A stretch of 64,000 nucleotides of DNA from Isoetes taiwanensis (GCA_021234155.1 JAJEKV010000094.1:3268535-3332534); one strand, 5' to 3'; counted from the first letter of the stretch, positions 44,930 to 56,869 are shown. Notes: generated by a model not told the origin, from the letters alone. Numbers and translations are program-made.

Positions 44930-46100
44930 TTTCTTGAAAGTCCTTGGTGCATAATATGGCTTAAGACGGGCACCATTAATTCACGTTTGGGAGCTCATTC
45001 CCCGTAAAATCTTGCAATGACACGTAACCGTTAGGAAAAATTTTAAGAACTACATATGGTCCTGCCCATCTCATTCTCAACTTTCCGGTTTCTTCCAATG
45101 TTTTGAATCATATAACAATACCAAATCATTTTCCACAAATTCTTTATTTTTATTATGAGCATCATACCATGTTTTACGTTGCCTTTGGGTGCTTCTCTAG
45201 CCATGTATGCATGAAGACGCGTTTTCATCTAGCTTCTCTAATTCTTGCAAGCGTGCCTTAAGACTACCATCTTCATCAAGCTTTTCCCTTACGACCACTT
45301 TCGTAATGATGGAATTTCTATTTCAATAGGTAAGATGGCCTCTTGGCCATACACTAACATGAAGGAGTAGATTTCGTGGTAACTTTGTAAGCTATTCTAT
45401 AGGCCCATAATGCATCTAACAATCTCTTATCCCAATCAGGTCCTATTAGCGTTACAAATCTTAGTCATTATATTACATAGAGTTTTATTGGTTCTTTCAA
45501 CTTGGCCATTAGCTTGAGGATGATAGGGTGTACTCTTTCTATGGGCTATGGCGTGGCGTTGATCAAAGGTAGCGACCACATCATTGATAAAGTGTGAACC
45601 TCTATCACTAACCAACTCTAAGGGACACCCAAAACCTAGTAATGATGTTTTCATATAAGAAAGTTGCTACACTAGCTGCATTAGCATTTCTCAATGCTTT
45701 TGCCTCAACCCATTTGGTAACATAATCCGTGCACACCAATATATACTCTAGCGGGTTTGAGTGAAGGAGGATTAATGGGACCTACAAAATCTATCCCCAT
45801 TTTTCAAAAGGTAATATGGGAACTATCGGGTTCGAGGCATAGAATCTCGTCTAGTAGGCCGGACCCAATCTTTGGCAAAGGTCACAATGTTTTACGGATT
45901 GTTACATCATGGTACAAACTAGGCCACCAATAACCAACATTTAACACTTTCTTAGCGGTGACATCTGTGAAAAAAAATGACCTCCAGGCCGGGGAATCAT
46001 GGCAAGCTCTAATGACCTTTTGCACTTCATGAGGGAATATGCATCTACGCGGGGATATCATCTTTACCTACCTATACAAGGTTCCGGCCAGCAAAGTGAA
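44930..46100 (-). pseudogene. pol: Gypsy integrase
   Basis: The zinc-finger region is near 46,040-45,900 (HEVQKVIRACHDSPA and remains of the HHCC module). The catalytic core has LVSDRGSHF (second Asp) and STPYHPQANGQVERTNKTL (Glu) at 45,620-45,480. A C-terminal GPYVVLKIFPNGYV-like stretch lies at about 45,070-45,000. No chromodomain is seen. It would insert the cDNA. The frame is broken at several sites. Confidence 0.85.
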
Positions 46101-46299
46101 AGGTTTACATTTTGAATTAATCTTTTCCTTTCTATGGCTCTCATATCATCACGGAAATTCACCGGTGGAAAGGAATTGACCCACATCAACATACCATTAA
46201 GGCTGCGGTCACCATAAACAAGTTAGCATCGGGCAAGTCATCTTTTACCCCTTTATCGTTAGAATCACTCAATAATCGCGATAAATGGTCAATGAGGGT

Positions 46300-46862
46300 G
46301 CATGAGATTTTCTGGTTTTACAATTATCTGAAATTGAAACTCTTGCAACATGAGTAACCATCTAGTTATTCTTCCCGGATTACGCAAGGTTTTAAAATTA
46401 AATATCTCAATGCTTGGTGGTCAACAAAAATACAAATTCTTTTCCCAATAAATAGTGGCGAAACTTTATAATTGAATAAATCATGCCCAATCCTTCCCTT
46501 TAGGTTGTTGAATAATTCTTTTCTCATTAGACAATTGGCGACTAGCATAATAAATTGGATGATCCCACCCATCTTGTTGTGGTTGTGACAAAATACTTCC
46601 TATTGCATATCCTCGAAGAGTCTACATGGGCATGAAATTCCCTTTCCCAATTAGGAAAACTAAGTATGGGTGCGATTATTAGTGCTTCTTTTTTAAACTT
46701 GTAAATGCTTTTTGACATTCTTGTGTCCCTTGATATTCCTTCCCCTTTAAGGAGTGCGGTTAATGGTAAAGCCTTATTAGCATAATATCTTATGAATCTT
46801 CGATGATACCCTATATGCCCAAGAAATGCTTGTAATTGCTTAATGTTAGTAGGTGGCTCCAA
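46300..46862 (-). pseudogene. pol: Gypsy RT thumb and RNase H
   Basis: NIKQLQAFLGHIGYHRRFI and LTALLKGE (46,862-46,760) mark the RT connection. ICIFVDHQALRYLI (46,440-46,400) is the RNase H region that contains a conserved acidic residue. Frame changes near 46,560 and 46,620. Confidence 0.85.
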
Positions 46863-46879
46863 TTCGAAATAACTTTAGT

Positions 46880-47594
46880 CTTATCGGGGGTCAATTGCAA
46901 TACCCTTGCGAAATGATCCTACCCAACAACGTCCCCATGGGTAACTCCAAACAAACATTTCATAGGGTTTAGAGATATACCATATTCTCGACATTTCATA
47001 AAGCATAATCGAGTTTCTCCCGATGTTCTTGCACGGTACTAAAAACACGAAATCATCAAGAAACACTTCCATAAAGTCTCTTAGATAATCTTTAAATGCA
47101 CCCAGTAACTACCCTTTGGAAAGTGGCGGGGAGCATTACACAACCCAAATGGCATAACCTTATACATGTAGCACCCCCATTAGTGACAAATGTGGTTTTC
47201 CCTATCTTCCTTGGCAATACTCACTGATTGTACCCACTTGAACCCGTCAAGAAAGAATAGTACTCATGGCCGACAGCCAAGAATCAATAGCGTTATCGAT
47301 GAAAGGAACGAAACCCATCCTTAATGGTGGCGACATTTAATTTTCTATAGTCCACACACACCCTTAATTTTTTAGACTTCTTTGGAACTATAACTATTGG
47401 GGACAACCACTCACTAGTTTCCTTGGTTCAATAAACTTAGCTTTAATTAAATTATCCAGCTCTTCCCTTACCACCTTTGGTAATGAGGGTTCATCACAGT
47501 AGGGTCGTTGCCTTATAGCTTTTGTGTTAGCTTCAAGTACAATTCTATGCACACTTAACTTCGGGTGATATACCCTTGGATCCTCATCGTCCAT
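46880..47594 (-). pseudogene. pol: Gypsy reverse transcriptase
   Basis: It starts with VVREELDNLIKAKFIEP (47,490-47,420). VCVDYRKLN, the template-contact region, is near 47,345, and the GLCNAPATFQR-type box is degraded near 47,140. The catalytic box EVFLDDF is at 47,070-47,050. Several frameshifts. Confidence 0.88.
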
Positions 47595-48093
47595 GCAAAG
47601 ACATCCTTAAACTCCATGAGGAGATCCTTATATTCTTTATGTTCTTCACCAAGATTAAGTTTTTCCCAATCGCACCATCTTGGGTTCTCCCGAAGTACCT
47701 AAATTCAACTCATCATAAGTGGGGCCGGGTTAGCATTTGTTGGACTTCCTTGGATGCACAATGGGAGGGGGTTTCTTTTTTAGCTTGGGTTCTCCCTCCT
47801 CAAATTTTGAGAAGTACTTTCGGGATATCTCTCCTCTTCTTCTTCCTTTATAGTTTCATTTACTTCTTCCACATTTACAAACAAAAACATTTACACCATT
47901 CATCCATTCCTCTAAAGCCCGCCAGGATGAAGTATCATCCCTCATTGTTAGTTTTTCATAATCCTCTTGCTCTACATAAACTTGGTCTACTTCTATTTCA
48001 TTATTATTCTCGTTACTATCTACATCATCATCATTATTATCAACATGCATATCTTCAATTGAGGAACTAGTATCACTATCATTGTCATCCTTA

Positions 48094-48500
48094 TTACCGT
48101 GATTGAACATGGACCCTTATCTTGATTAAATTATTCCCATCTCCAATTTGCAAATAGCACAGAGACCAATCATGTTTAGCTGATGCTTGCATTAACCATG
48201 GCCTTCCTAACAACAATGGATAAGTGCATGCACTATTTGGCATCTTTAAAATGACATAATCCACAAAGAAAGTCACACCCAGCAATTAAGGTTTTAATCC
48301 CAAGAACTAATCCCAAAGGTGTTACCTTTTAGTTGATCAGCCATCCTCACTATAAAACTTCTGGGGCATAGGCTCGGCAAATCTAGTTTCCTCCACATAC
48401 TCTCGGGCATAATGTTCACGCTAGCCCCCATCAATAGTGCAATTTAAGATTATCACTTTCGCCCACTTATTTCCACATCCGGACAAAGGTGAACTCATAT
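48094..48500 (-). pseudogene. pol: Gypsy aspartic protease
   Basis: NCTIDGG at about 48,440-48,421 continues in another frame as ASVNIMPE, so the active-site Asp motif (D-G-G-A-S) is split by one base in a G-run. The C-terminal half has YPLLLGRPWLMQASAKHDW (48,210-48,155). It would cut the polyprotein. Confidence 0.85.
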
Positions 48501-48849
48501 CTGCAATTATAGGCCATGCGGAATTGACAACTACTTCTTTATGACTTTTTAATGCGGCCAAGACCACCTTCACGACAACTAGGGCGATTTGCAATAATTG
48601 TTTGAATGTTAAGGAAGGACTTTTATTTTCCAAATCCTTCAAAATATCATAGGGTTGTTCTTCCTTTAAATTCAAAACTCTAGTGTACTTCTTCGTTTAC
48701 CCTTATCCGGTATTTTCTTTATTAGACTTCGAAATCATTTAAAATTTCTTTAACTTCCATTGGATGGGGGAGTTGGTCAATATCTTCAAACAACCTTGGT
48801 TCCTCAACCTCACTAACTTCATTATCCCCTTCATTTATCACATGTGCTT

Positions 48850-50676
48850 CATTTTCTTCTTCTCTGGTCTTCTTGCCCCACGAGTCTCCACAACATAACT
48901 TGGGATATTAACCGGTCCACATACACAACTCGACTATCTACCACCACTTCCTTTCCCTTATTATTAGAAGATGGTTCCCCTCTTGCCTTTAATTTGTGAG
49001 GACAATTTTCTTGGCTATGTAGGCCTTGGGTTTGGCGAGATCCCAGATATGGGTTGATATCCAACTTGTCTCATAGGATTAGGACAATGAGGTGCTATAT
49101 GACCCATCTCTCCACATCTATAACATTGGGGTGGAGGCCTCTTCATAACTCTAGGGCGATTTTGCCTTTCCTCCACGTTGGTAGCATAAAGGCGAGGATA
49201 AAAGGGTTGTGCTTGATAAGTAGGGGTAGGGGTATTAGGGTTAGCTTCCATTCTCCAAAAATAGCATCTTTACGTAGGGTGATTAGTTTTACCACACTTT
49301 TTACAAGGAATTGGTATGTTTGCGGGAGTAGGACACTTTCGGATGGTAAATGGCCATAACCCTTGCATTTCACACACCACATGTTAGTCCTCTCATTGTT
49401 TACTTGTGGCTTATTACTCACACCTCTTACCCAATTCAATTGCATCTCGTTCATTTTATTAGTAAGAGTCTCTACCACCTTTTCTAACTTTTTTATCAAC
49501 CCCTTCCTCTATGGTTGGCTTTTGTTATTGGGGCACCACTCCCTAATGTGGCTAGCCTACTATAATCTATGGTACCCAAGTCACTAGGCGTGACACCCAA
49601 CATTCCCAAGTGAGGGGCTTGCTAAAGGGGGTTCTAGAGGGTTCTTGAGGGCTACCCCACCCAACCACGAAGGCATAATCAACCGGGATTATAATGGCGG
49701 GCCATAGTTAGCTTGGCTTGTTCCCGGCTAAAATTTTGCAATCTTGATGGCACTTTCTAAATCTGGCGGGGTTTGACCCTTAGTGAAAAAGCCAAATCGG
49801 TGGTAACCCATTTGTAAAGTATCTTACTTGATCCTCAAGCTGTGGGGTGGGCTCTCTTTTGGCTACCAACCGTCTAAACCTCGACACATAGCTCTGCTTG
49901 ATTTCATTAGGCGACAAGCGTAAATATGTTAGCTCATCATTTATTCTTTCTTGAAGGCCAATAGGCCTAAAGGCCTTTAAAAATGCTTTTCTAAGGTCAT
50001 CCCAAGTCAAAAAAAGGGTAATACTCCTAGAGGTTCTATACCATTCCATTGCCCCATCCTCTAAAGGTTGCTCCAAACAGCCCTAAGTCTTTCGGCATTA
50101 CCATCTTCTTGATTGGCCTCACTAATAGTCAAAATGATTGAATGTGAGAATCAGCCTCCCCTTTTAAAAGGTGAAAAGGTTGGGTATTTCATTTTAGAAG
50201 TTTTAGTTGCCATGGGATTAAGAATCGAAGTATTAGAAGGAGTTAAATAACCTGGTTTCCTCTTCACTACTTTCCCCGGGGGCTAGAGGGTATGGTGCTC
50301 TTTGCTACTAAACCCTTGCTCTACTAATGATCTTTCTTCTTCCAAGACTTGCTCTTTTAATTCCCTTCTTTTTTGTTCCCTAAACTCTAGTCTAGCACTA
50401 CGTTCGACCTCTTGCTTCTCGATGCTCTTCTTTCTCCTTTCGACATCCGGGCCCCAATTCATGCAAAAACTTTAATTCTTTGGAACAAATAACTTTTTTT
50501 TTTTTTTTTTTTTTATTACGTAGAGGTGGATGCCCCTCTTGGCTTACAAATTCTTCAAATGAAGATTGCCTAAGTCTTCTTACAAATTCTTGGTTCCCAA
50601 CCATCCGGGGAATTGGTTGTGGTTCCTCCCATGGTCCACCGTCTCCCCAACCACTATTAGGTTGAATTCTCTTCAC
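48850..50676 (-). pseudogene. gag: Gypsy gag
   Basis: The N-terminus is near 50,676 (MKRIQPNSGWGDGG). The retrotransposon gag core is at 50,076-49,800: MEWYRTS, DDLRKAFLKAFRPIG, YVSRFRRLV. Two zinc knuckles follow: CVKCKGYGHLPSES (degraded) near 49,380 and the intact CYRCGEMGHIAPHC near 49,130. Gag builds the particle and binds RNA. Frameshifts lie between the pieces. Confidence 0.85.
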
Positions 50677-50879
50677 GAGGATTATTTAAAATAAGTACTT
50701 TTGTGCTTAGTGATGGGTAAATGTGGCCAATTTTCCATTCACTGCAAGCCATTATACATCCAACAAAAATTTAATAAATTTTATTTTATTTTATTTATTT
50801 TTATTCTCCTTTTTTTTTTTTTATAACAAAAATTCAAAAGTTGTACTATTATTAGTCAACACGATTACCCTTTAGTTAA

Positions 50880-50903
50880 TTTCTCGGAATGCCCCCCACT
50901 AAA
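50880..50903 (-). promoter_or_regulatory. Primer-binding site candidate
   Basis: On the minus strand, TTTAG then TGGGGGGCATTCCGAG follows the LTR. The TGG start suits a tRNA 3' CCA, but I could not assign the tRNA. Confidence 0.45.
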
Positions 50904-52470
50904 TGTTGGCGGGTCAACCTACCCCAAGCCCGAGTTCTTAGGCAATGGATGACAAAATAATAATACTACTAATGACAAAAAATATAATTCCGTTAATTAC
51001 TTACGCCAACACCACCACAACTAGGCTCATAACTTCCGTTATACCCCTTAAGCCTAGCCGCTTGCCTTCCTTTTACTCCTTGCTTAATATATATTTTTTT
51101 TTATTATATAATATTAACAATTTTATATTGTGGATATATATTTGTATCACAATTATCAATAATATATATTAACCTTGGTTGTCATGCTCATGCCCATTAA
51201 TGCATTCGAATTCCTTAATCACCCATGTTAACCCCTTTTTACTCTTATTTTTGGACAACAATATCCATTAGCTTTTAGTTAGGTTATTATTGAACAAAAA
51301 TAAAAACACAAAACAAGAATTACGAGTTAGGGGCAGGGGCGTCCGGTGACGAGGCGGCGACCAGTGACGGGGCTTCAATCTCCTCTCTGCTTCAATCGAT
51401 CCTTCTCCTTTTGCCTTTCTTTTACTGCGGATATAGCAATGAGCAAGCAAGATGCATGCAGATTTGGTTTAGATTACGCTCTTGGATGGCGTCGGATGGA
51501 TGAGCGAGGCAATCCCAAGCATATTCAATCCTCTATTTTGGTTTTATCCTTTTCTTAATATTTCAATCCACAGTTTTACGAACTAATCCTTGAGATACAT
51601 CCTCTTCCTTAACTCCTTTTATTTCCTTACTTCTTACTCTCTTTCCTTCCATACGGGGCAAGCGACGAACGGCCCAAGACTCTCTTACCATTCTAACTTT
51701 ATCTCTTATTTTAATCCTTCTTGCTTTTACCCGGGAAGCAACAGGTCGAGTACAATCAAGTCTCAATTCAGATTTTTTAATTCCGGTTCTTAATTCCTTC
51801 CCTCAATCATTACTTGAGGCGACAACATGATATTCTCAATTCATTTTTTAATTCCATTCTTAGTACTTCCATTTATTTCTTATCAAAGCGGATCACCATT
51901 CTCACAGATCTGAGTAGGATGCTTGAAATTCAAAAGAGATTTTTAGCAAGCCTATCACGATCTTACACGATCATTAATTCTTTTCTCACACATCATTATC
52001 TTATTAACTTAGAAATAACCTCAAAGCGGCATCTTTGGAGGGACCAAATTAGCGAAAGCGGATAAGATTACACATTAGCATCGGCTCAAGGCAAAAATTC
52101 GATTCGAGGCCAAAGGTAAAATTGAATTCATTCATCAATGTTACTTATACACAAGCTGAGCAGTCGAGCCCTTGAGACAAATCAATCTGGAGCATCAAGT
52201 GTTAAATAACTAATCCTAAACAACCATGGAGATGTTGACACCTCATCAATCAAAAATATGGTCTCCTCCAATCAAAGCGCTTTGTGCTTTCTCCTTACCA
52301 TTAAAATTCAATTTCTAATGGTCTTCAATAATATAAGCATCAAAATCTTCAAAAATAACCTTGTAACTATGCACTTTGGTCGATTTTGAGCCCATACGTC
52401 TTCATTCGCGACTTCTTTTCACCTTTGTTTCACTCAAAATCAAAATTTACATTGTCTTTGTGACTCCACA
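50904..52470 (-). repeat. Right LTR (5' LTR of the gypsy element)
   Basis: Ends are TGTTGGCG and ACTCCACA on the plus strand. It matches the left LTR along its whole length, with differences mostly at CAG/CTG sites. Confidence 0.95.
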
Positions 52471-52494
52471 ACCATGTGAACACGACATGAAAGA

Positions 52495-52560
52495 CTAGTA
52501 ATGGTGCCCAGTGTTGCTGGGCATAAGTTGAAGCCTATAAATGTTTTGGCCACAAAAGCG
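52495..52560 (-). mobile_element. Helitron-type 3' end (right copy)
   Basis: The reverse complement has TGCCCAG-CAACA-CTGGGCA, then CCATTA and CTAG, then T. It is the same family as the end at 40,664. The host text is GAAAG-A on the left, and other array units read GAAAGATTAG, so insertion fell between A and T as Helitrons do. The element body lies to the right; its 5' end was not found. Confidence 0.7.
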
Positions 52561-53215
52561 TGCAATAATAATTCAACTTTTGCATTCTAACAAAAAAGGT
52601 CGCTTAAAAGAAACTTTCATGTTAGATAGTGTTGTGTCCGCAGTGATAAGAACTTACATTACCAATGAACACTCTATGGAGTTCAAGAACCATCTGCATT
52701 GTCTTACATCAATGAAGCAAAAGGAACAATACACTTCCTAGAAACTTACATCATCATGACACAAGCTCTAAGCAAAAGAAACAATGCACTAACTCAAAAC
52801 TGTATCCCCATAACTCAACCTCTAGCAACTCACAGACACTACTACCTTAACTTGGTGCTTGGTGCAAATATTATATTGCATTATAGAAGAAGTAATTGTG
52901 CAAAAGTTGGTAACCTGTAAATGATGATCCTGCGGATTCACTTTGGAAACACGACGTCTTGAATTTTTCCACATTGAATTTGAATGCATTGTAGCGTATT
53001 GGTGAAAGCATGTTTCTCAAATTGCAAAGTCAATGTCAAGCATACAAAAGAAAACAAAATTTTAATATAAAGATATATGCTTGCTTCTTGAATTGTTCTG
53101 CAATACAATGCTTCATAATTCTTTGAGGCTTGCACTTATGGTATATGGAGTAGCTTTGGCATAGATTTCTACACCTTAACATTTCTTCATGTGTCTCAAA
53201 ACATGTAAATAAAGC
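52560..53215. other. Possible Helitron body, no genes recognised
   Basis: AT-rich with short frames only. No Rep/helicase motif is seen, so any Helitron here is non-autonomous. Confidence 0.35.
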
Positions 53216-53218
53216 TTC

Positions 53219-54620
53219 TTTTTTTTTTTGTAGGCAAGCTTTTTTAATTTTCTATTAATCTAAAAAACACAGTACATGACCTTATTGGAGTAGGCTCCAC
53301 AATAGGCCTGATAAAAATATTTGCAAGAACAATGGTCTACCAGATCAAAAAAATAGTCGCAGTAACACACCAATCCAAGATAAGAGTCTGAAGAGTAGTG
53401 CTGTCCCTTCAATTTCAAGCAAGAATGCAGCCACTATAAATTCTACAAGCATGGCCCTTTGAAGCTCCAACACCGACAAATGCAAGCAAATGGAGAGCTT
53501 AGGCGAGAAAATGTCATACCATGCGTTAAATTGACCTGGAAGTCATCCTGCATTGCAATACTATAAGAGCTCGGCACCCCTTTCCAATCCTGTACTAGAG
53601 AGTGAGTTCATGACTCCATCTTCCTGCTTTGCAAGAACTCATACAGGTCTATCTCAAGGAGGTGGTCTACTTTCTCTTCTAATGCTCCTCCACACACTGG
53701 CATAGGCCACGTCTGCAATATGATTAAAGGAACCAAGGTCTCCCGCCCAAGGCTTCTTTAAATGGCCTCCTTCTCTGCTCTACTTATATGTTTCTGCACT
53801 ACCTGCAGATACTAATCTCCCCTAGCTGGGATAGGGATGGACGAACTCTAGAATAGCTCAACCAAAGTACACTCCAAAGTACTAGAAAACAATATCACAG
53901 CCAAAGGCAGACTCAACAGACCAGTATTCCATAAGATTCCACCCTCTTAAGTCCCTCGAAAGCCCAGCCAACAAGATCTGCAGCTCCAGTGACTATGAAG
54001 GCTTCATCAAAAGAGGGCACCTTAATATGTCTAGAGGCATATGAATCCATCATTAGTTATCCCACTGTCTTCCCATACATTAAGCTGCACAAAGCCAAGG
54101 TAATCTACAGTTCTTGTCAGATTTTGAATAATATGAAAGCAAGCAACCCGAAAGCTCTGGTATTCCAGGATATGATGGCATTCCCTGATTCTATAACTGC
54201 AGTAAGTGCAGTTGCAAACCGCAAGAGTGCAGCCTTCCTCTGCAATGAGTGCAGCATGAAGTCTAAGTCTGCCGTAGTACTCAACATTGGACGATAGCCA
54301 GAATTGAATGACCAAGCTTATATACTGTTCAAAATCTCGTAGCATTAGCCCGGCAAAAGAAAAACAGCTGGACCTTAAGCACACAAGCATCTGATGTTGA
54401 AGCTCTGAGGCATAAACCGTTTTTCAAATGCTTGCTAGATGCTACCTAATGCTGATCTAGACTCAAATCAAATGGCAGAAGCATGAGGACCAATTCTTAC
54501 CCAGTCAGGCCTGGACAAACAGAGGAAAGATCCAAGAACAGCGGCCATGTCTTGAAAGCAGAACTCTTGTTGCCAAGATCCGATGAAGACCAAGTAGATG
54601 AGGGCCCTGGAGCATCAGCC
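53219..54620 (-). mobile_element. Poly(A)-tailed retroposon (copy 3)
   Basis: On the minus strand it ends GCTTGCCTAC plus an 11-A tail (53,219-53,229). The core GCCTATTGTGGAGCC lies at 53,307-53,293. The extent to about 54,620 is a guess. Frames in the body are short and unrecognised. Confidence 0.5.
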
Positions 54621-54664
54621 ATGGTCTGGCAAGACAGCAGCAGGCATTAGCACTGCTCTTACAT

Positions 54665-54800
54665 TTTGCTTTTAGATTATTAGTTTAGGGGTGATGTATT
54701 AAGGCACTCGTGCAACTCTTAAATGGCTAAAGTTAGAAACATATCAACGAAGTTTTGTGTGCCTTTTACTTTTTAGATTATTATTTTAGGGATGTGTTAA
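54665..54800. repeat. Imperfect ~30-bp direct repeat
   Basis: TTTTAGATTATTA(G/T)TTTAGGG followed by a TGATGTATTAA-like word occurs at about 54,670 and again at 54,771-54,800. The next MITE sits at the end of the second copy. Confidence 0.7.
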
Positions 54801-54802
54801 AG

Positions 54803-54999
54803 CCCCGGGGATACCACTTAGTGTATAAGGGATACGCCACGTGCAAGGAAGGGGTCATAAAAAACCCCTTCGTATACGCTTTTTTTAAGGTCTAAAAAAC
54901 CCCTTTCCGTATGAAATACATCACTAGAGATTGGATTTTTTAAGGTCTAAAGAACCCCTTCCCGTACGTATTCGTACGCTCTATGTGAATCCCCCGGGG
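54803..54999. mobile_element. 197-bp MITE with CCCCGGGG ends
   Basis: Ends CCCCGGGGAT and ATCCCCCGGGG are inverted, flanked by TTAAAG on both sides (54,797-54,802 and 55,000-55,005). The interior has a direct repeat TTTTTTAAGGTCTAAA with CCCCTT. The superfamily is not clear; the target contains TTAA. Confidence 0.75.
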
Positions 55000-55009
55000 T
55001 TAAAGCATT

Positions 55010-55868
55010 ACAACTCCAAATTTATTTGATTTCAGTTATTTTGTATCAATATATAATAATGTCTCAAATAGTGATTGACATTGCCTCAAACATTTCTATT
55101 GCCACATAGATAACCAATAATGTTTTATGTTAAACCCTTATGACGTTCAACTATACTGTTGTTTATTCAATACAAAATAATAAGCCAAACAATACATTCT
55201 TCCAAATTTCAAAAAATAATGTTCTTGTCAAACTTTGTGTTAAGGTATCATGCAATTCAAGTCCATTTTGCTCATAAAACATCATGTGCTAAGCTATCGT
55301 ACAATTCAAGTCCATCCACTTCCTTTTTTGCTCTTTGCGATATCTTGGAGCACCTAAGAAATAGCTTTCTAATTCTTTGTCAAACTCTTTGTCAAACTTC
55401 GAGGCCTTAAAAAACATGTGTTGATTATTTAAAGCCTGAATGCTTGTTAGTTTGCAAGGCAAAATTTGAGCATTTACATAAACGAAAGGCAGTTTGTCGT
55501 GGCTGGTCTCGGGGTTTTCGAGCTTGTGCAAGTACTCTAATGCAAAGGAATACATCCTTGCACTAAGTGAGGTGCAACTTCATTCAATACAACATTTCTG
55601 CAAGGGTGGGTTACATGTGTGGAATCCAGAAAGATCCACGAAAAATATTAAGCTGGAGTCCAAGGCACACTTCCACATAATAGATTTTGATTTGGATGCA
55701 TCCATCGCCTTCAATAGCTCCTCACCAATAGGAAGCAAGAAGAATGAAATGTCTAAAAATGTCAAGCAATAGCAAGACAATACAAACTGCCAAAGCACCA
55801 ATGCAGCTGCATTGCATAGATTCTTTCCCTACTGCTGCATTTTAAGGATCCTAGAGAGGAGCCATTTT
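55010..55868 (-). other. Unidentified region with two minus-strand frames
   Basis: Frames 55,801-55,580 and 55,555-55,289 run in one direction with a single stop between them. Text includes GEELLKAMDASKSKS and FDKEFDKELESYFLG. No domain is recognised. They could be one broken coding exon. Confidence 0.3.
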
Positions 55869-55873
55869 TTATG

Positions 55874-56195
55874 GGGTAAAAGCATGCTACGGTGTACCAC
55901 TTTTGGAACCCTCAAAAGTACCTACACTGGGTACTTTTAAAAGTGGTACTTTCTGTTTTTTCTTTCCATTAAAATCGATCAAAATTTTTTGAATTGAAGG
56001 TCAGTAACATGCCAATCTATAGTATAGAGGATAACAATAACTATTAGAGACTAAAATAAATGAATTAACTCTCAAACTTATTACTTATTGTGGCATTTAT
56101 GCAAGTTCCCAATACCCAGTGTTGGGTACTTTTCTGGGTAGTTTCGCACTCCCTAAAAAGTACTTTAGATGGTACACCCTAGCATGCTTTCACCC
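55874..56195. mobile_element. 322-bp MITE with GGGTRAAAGCATGCTA ends
   Basis: The 25-bp inverted ends differ at two or three positions. TATG lies at 55,870-55,873 and 56,196-56,199, a likely 3- or 4-bp target duplication. Subterminal AAAGTAC/GTACTTT words are repeated at both ends. Confidence 0.8.
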
Positions 56196-56390
56196 TATGC
56201 CAAAATCATCATTGCAAATGAAACTTAAATGTGCTCAAACTAAATTATAATTTGGAAACTGAGCACCTGAGGTAGAAATGAAATGGCAACTGTCTTTCTA
56301 CATGTTCTTGCATAAATATTTTGTAAACATCTATCTTTGATTTTTCAAAGCATGATTCAAAATGGACATGTTTTACCAAATCTCTTTATT

Positions 56391-56857
56391 CAGGGATAGG
56401 TTCAATACGCTATACGTTTTATACAGAATACGTATGAATTGTATGATACGGCACATATTTGCCGTATAAAACGTAAAAAATACGGCAAAAAAAATTCCGG
56501 CGTCGGAAGATTTTCGTCTGTGCAAAACGATGAAAATCTGTGACGCTAATTTTTTTTTTCGCAAGATAAACCTTCAGATCTTTGCCTGCCACTGAAAGTT
56601 TTTCGCGTGACGATCTGAAGAATTACACGTCGCGTGAAAAAATTCCCTTTTTTTGTCGTGCACGCGGTTTTTTTTGTTTGGCGTCTGCTTGAAAAACTTT
56701 CAGCGTCATAAAACATAAGGTTCACAGTCGCATGAATTTTTTTTTTTTCCGGCCAGCGACTAAAAAATACGTAAAATACGTATTTTTCAAAAAAATACAT
56801 ATTTTTTAACTTTATACGTCCGGAATTTAAATTTCGTACGTACAGAACCTATCCCTG
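56391..56857. mobile_element. 467-bp hAT-type MITE
   Basis: Inverted ends CAGGGATAGGTTC and an exact 8-bp target duplication TCTTTATT (56,383-56,390 and 56,858-56,865) match hAT rules. The interior is rich in TACG and ATTTTTT words. No transposase is present. Confidence 0.92.
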
Positions 56858-56869
56858 TCTTTATTAGTG

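Larger units (their letters stand above)
42440..52470 (-). mobile_element. Complete Ty3/gypsy LTR retrotransposon (Athila/Tat-like)
   Basis: LTRs of 1,571 and 1,567 bp flank an internal region of 6.9 kb, and a 5-bp target duplication ACCAT lies at 42,435-42,439 and 52,471-52,475. Coding order on the minus strand is gag, protease, RT, RNase H, integrase, so the type is Ty3/gypsy. The RT box EVFLDDF and the protease box IDGGAS point to the Athila/Tat side of the tree; this is an inference. All frames carry frameshifts or stops. The element is structurally whole but coding-dead, unless sequence errors cause the breaks. Confidence 0.95.

Noticed and set aside
40636-52523. The inverted pair at 40.64 and 52.51 kb as terminal inverted repeats of one 11.9-kb DNA transposon.
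   Set aside because: The gypsy target duplication and the split 81-bp host unit explain the interior, and CTAG followed by T at both sites suits separate Helitron ends.
53989-54297. 102-codon plus-strand frame as a gene.
   Set aside because: It overlaps the body of a poly(A) retroposon on the other strand and has no domain.
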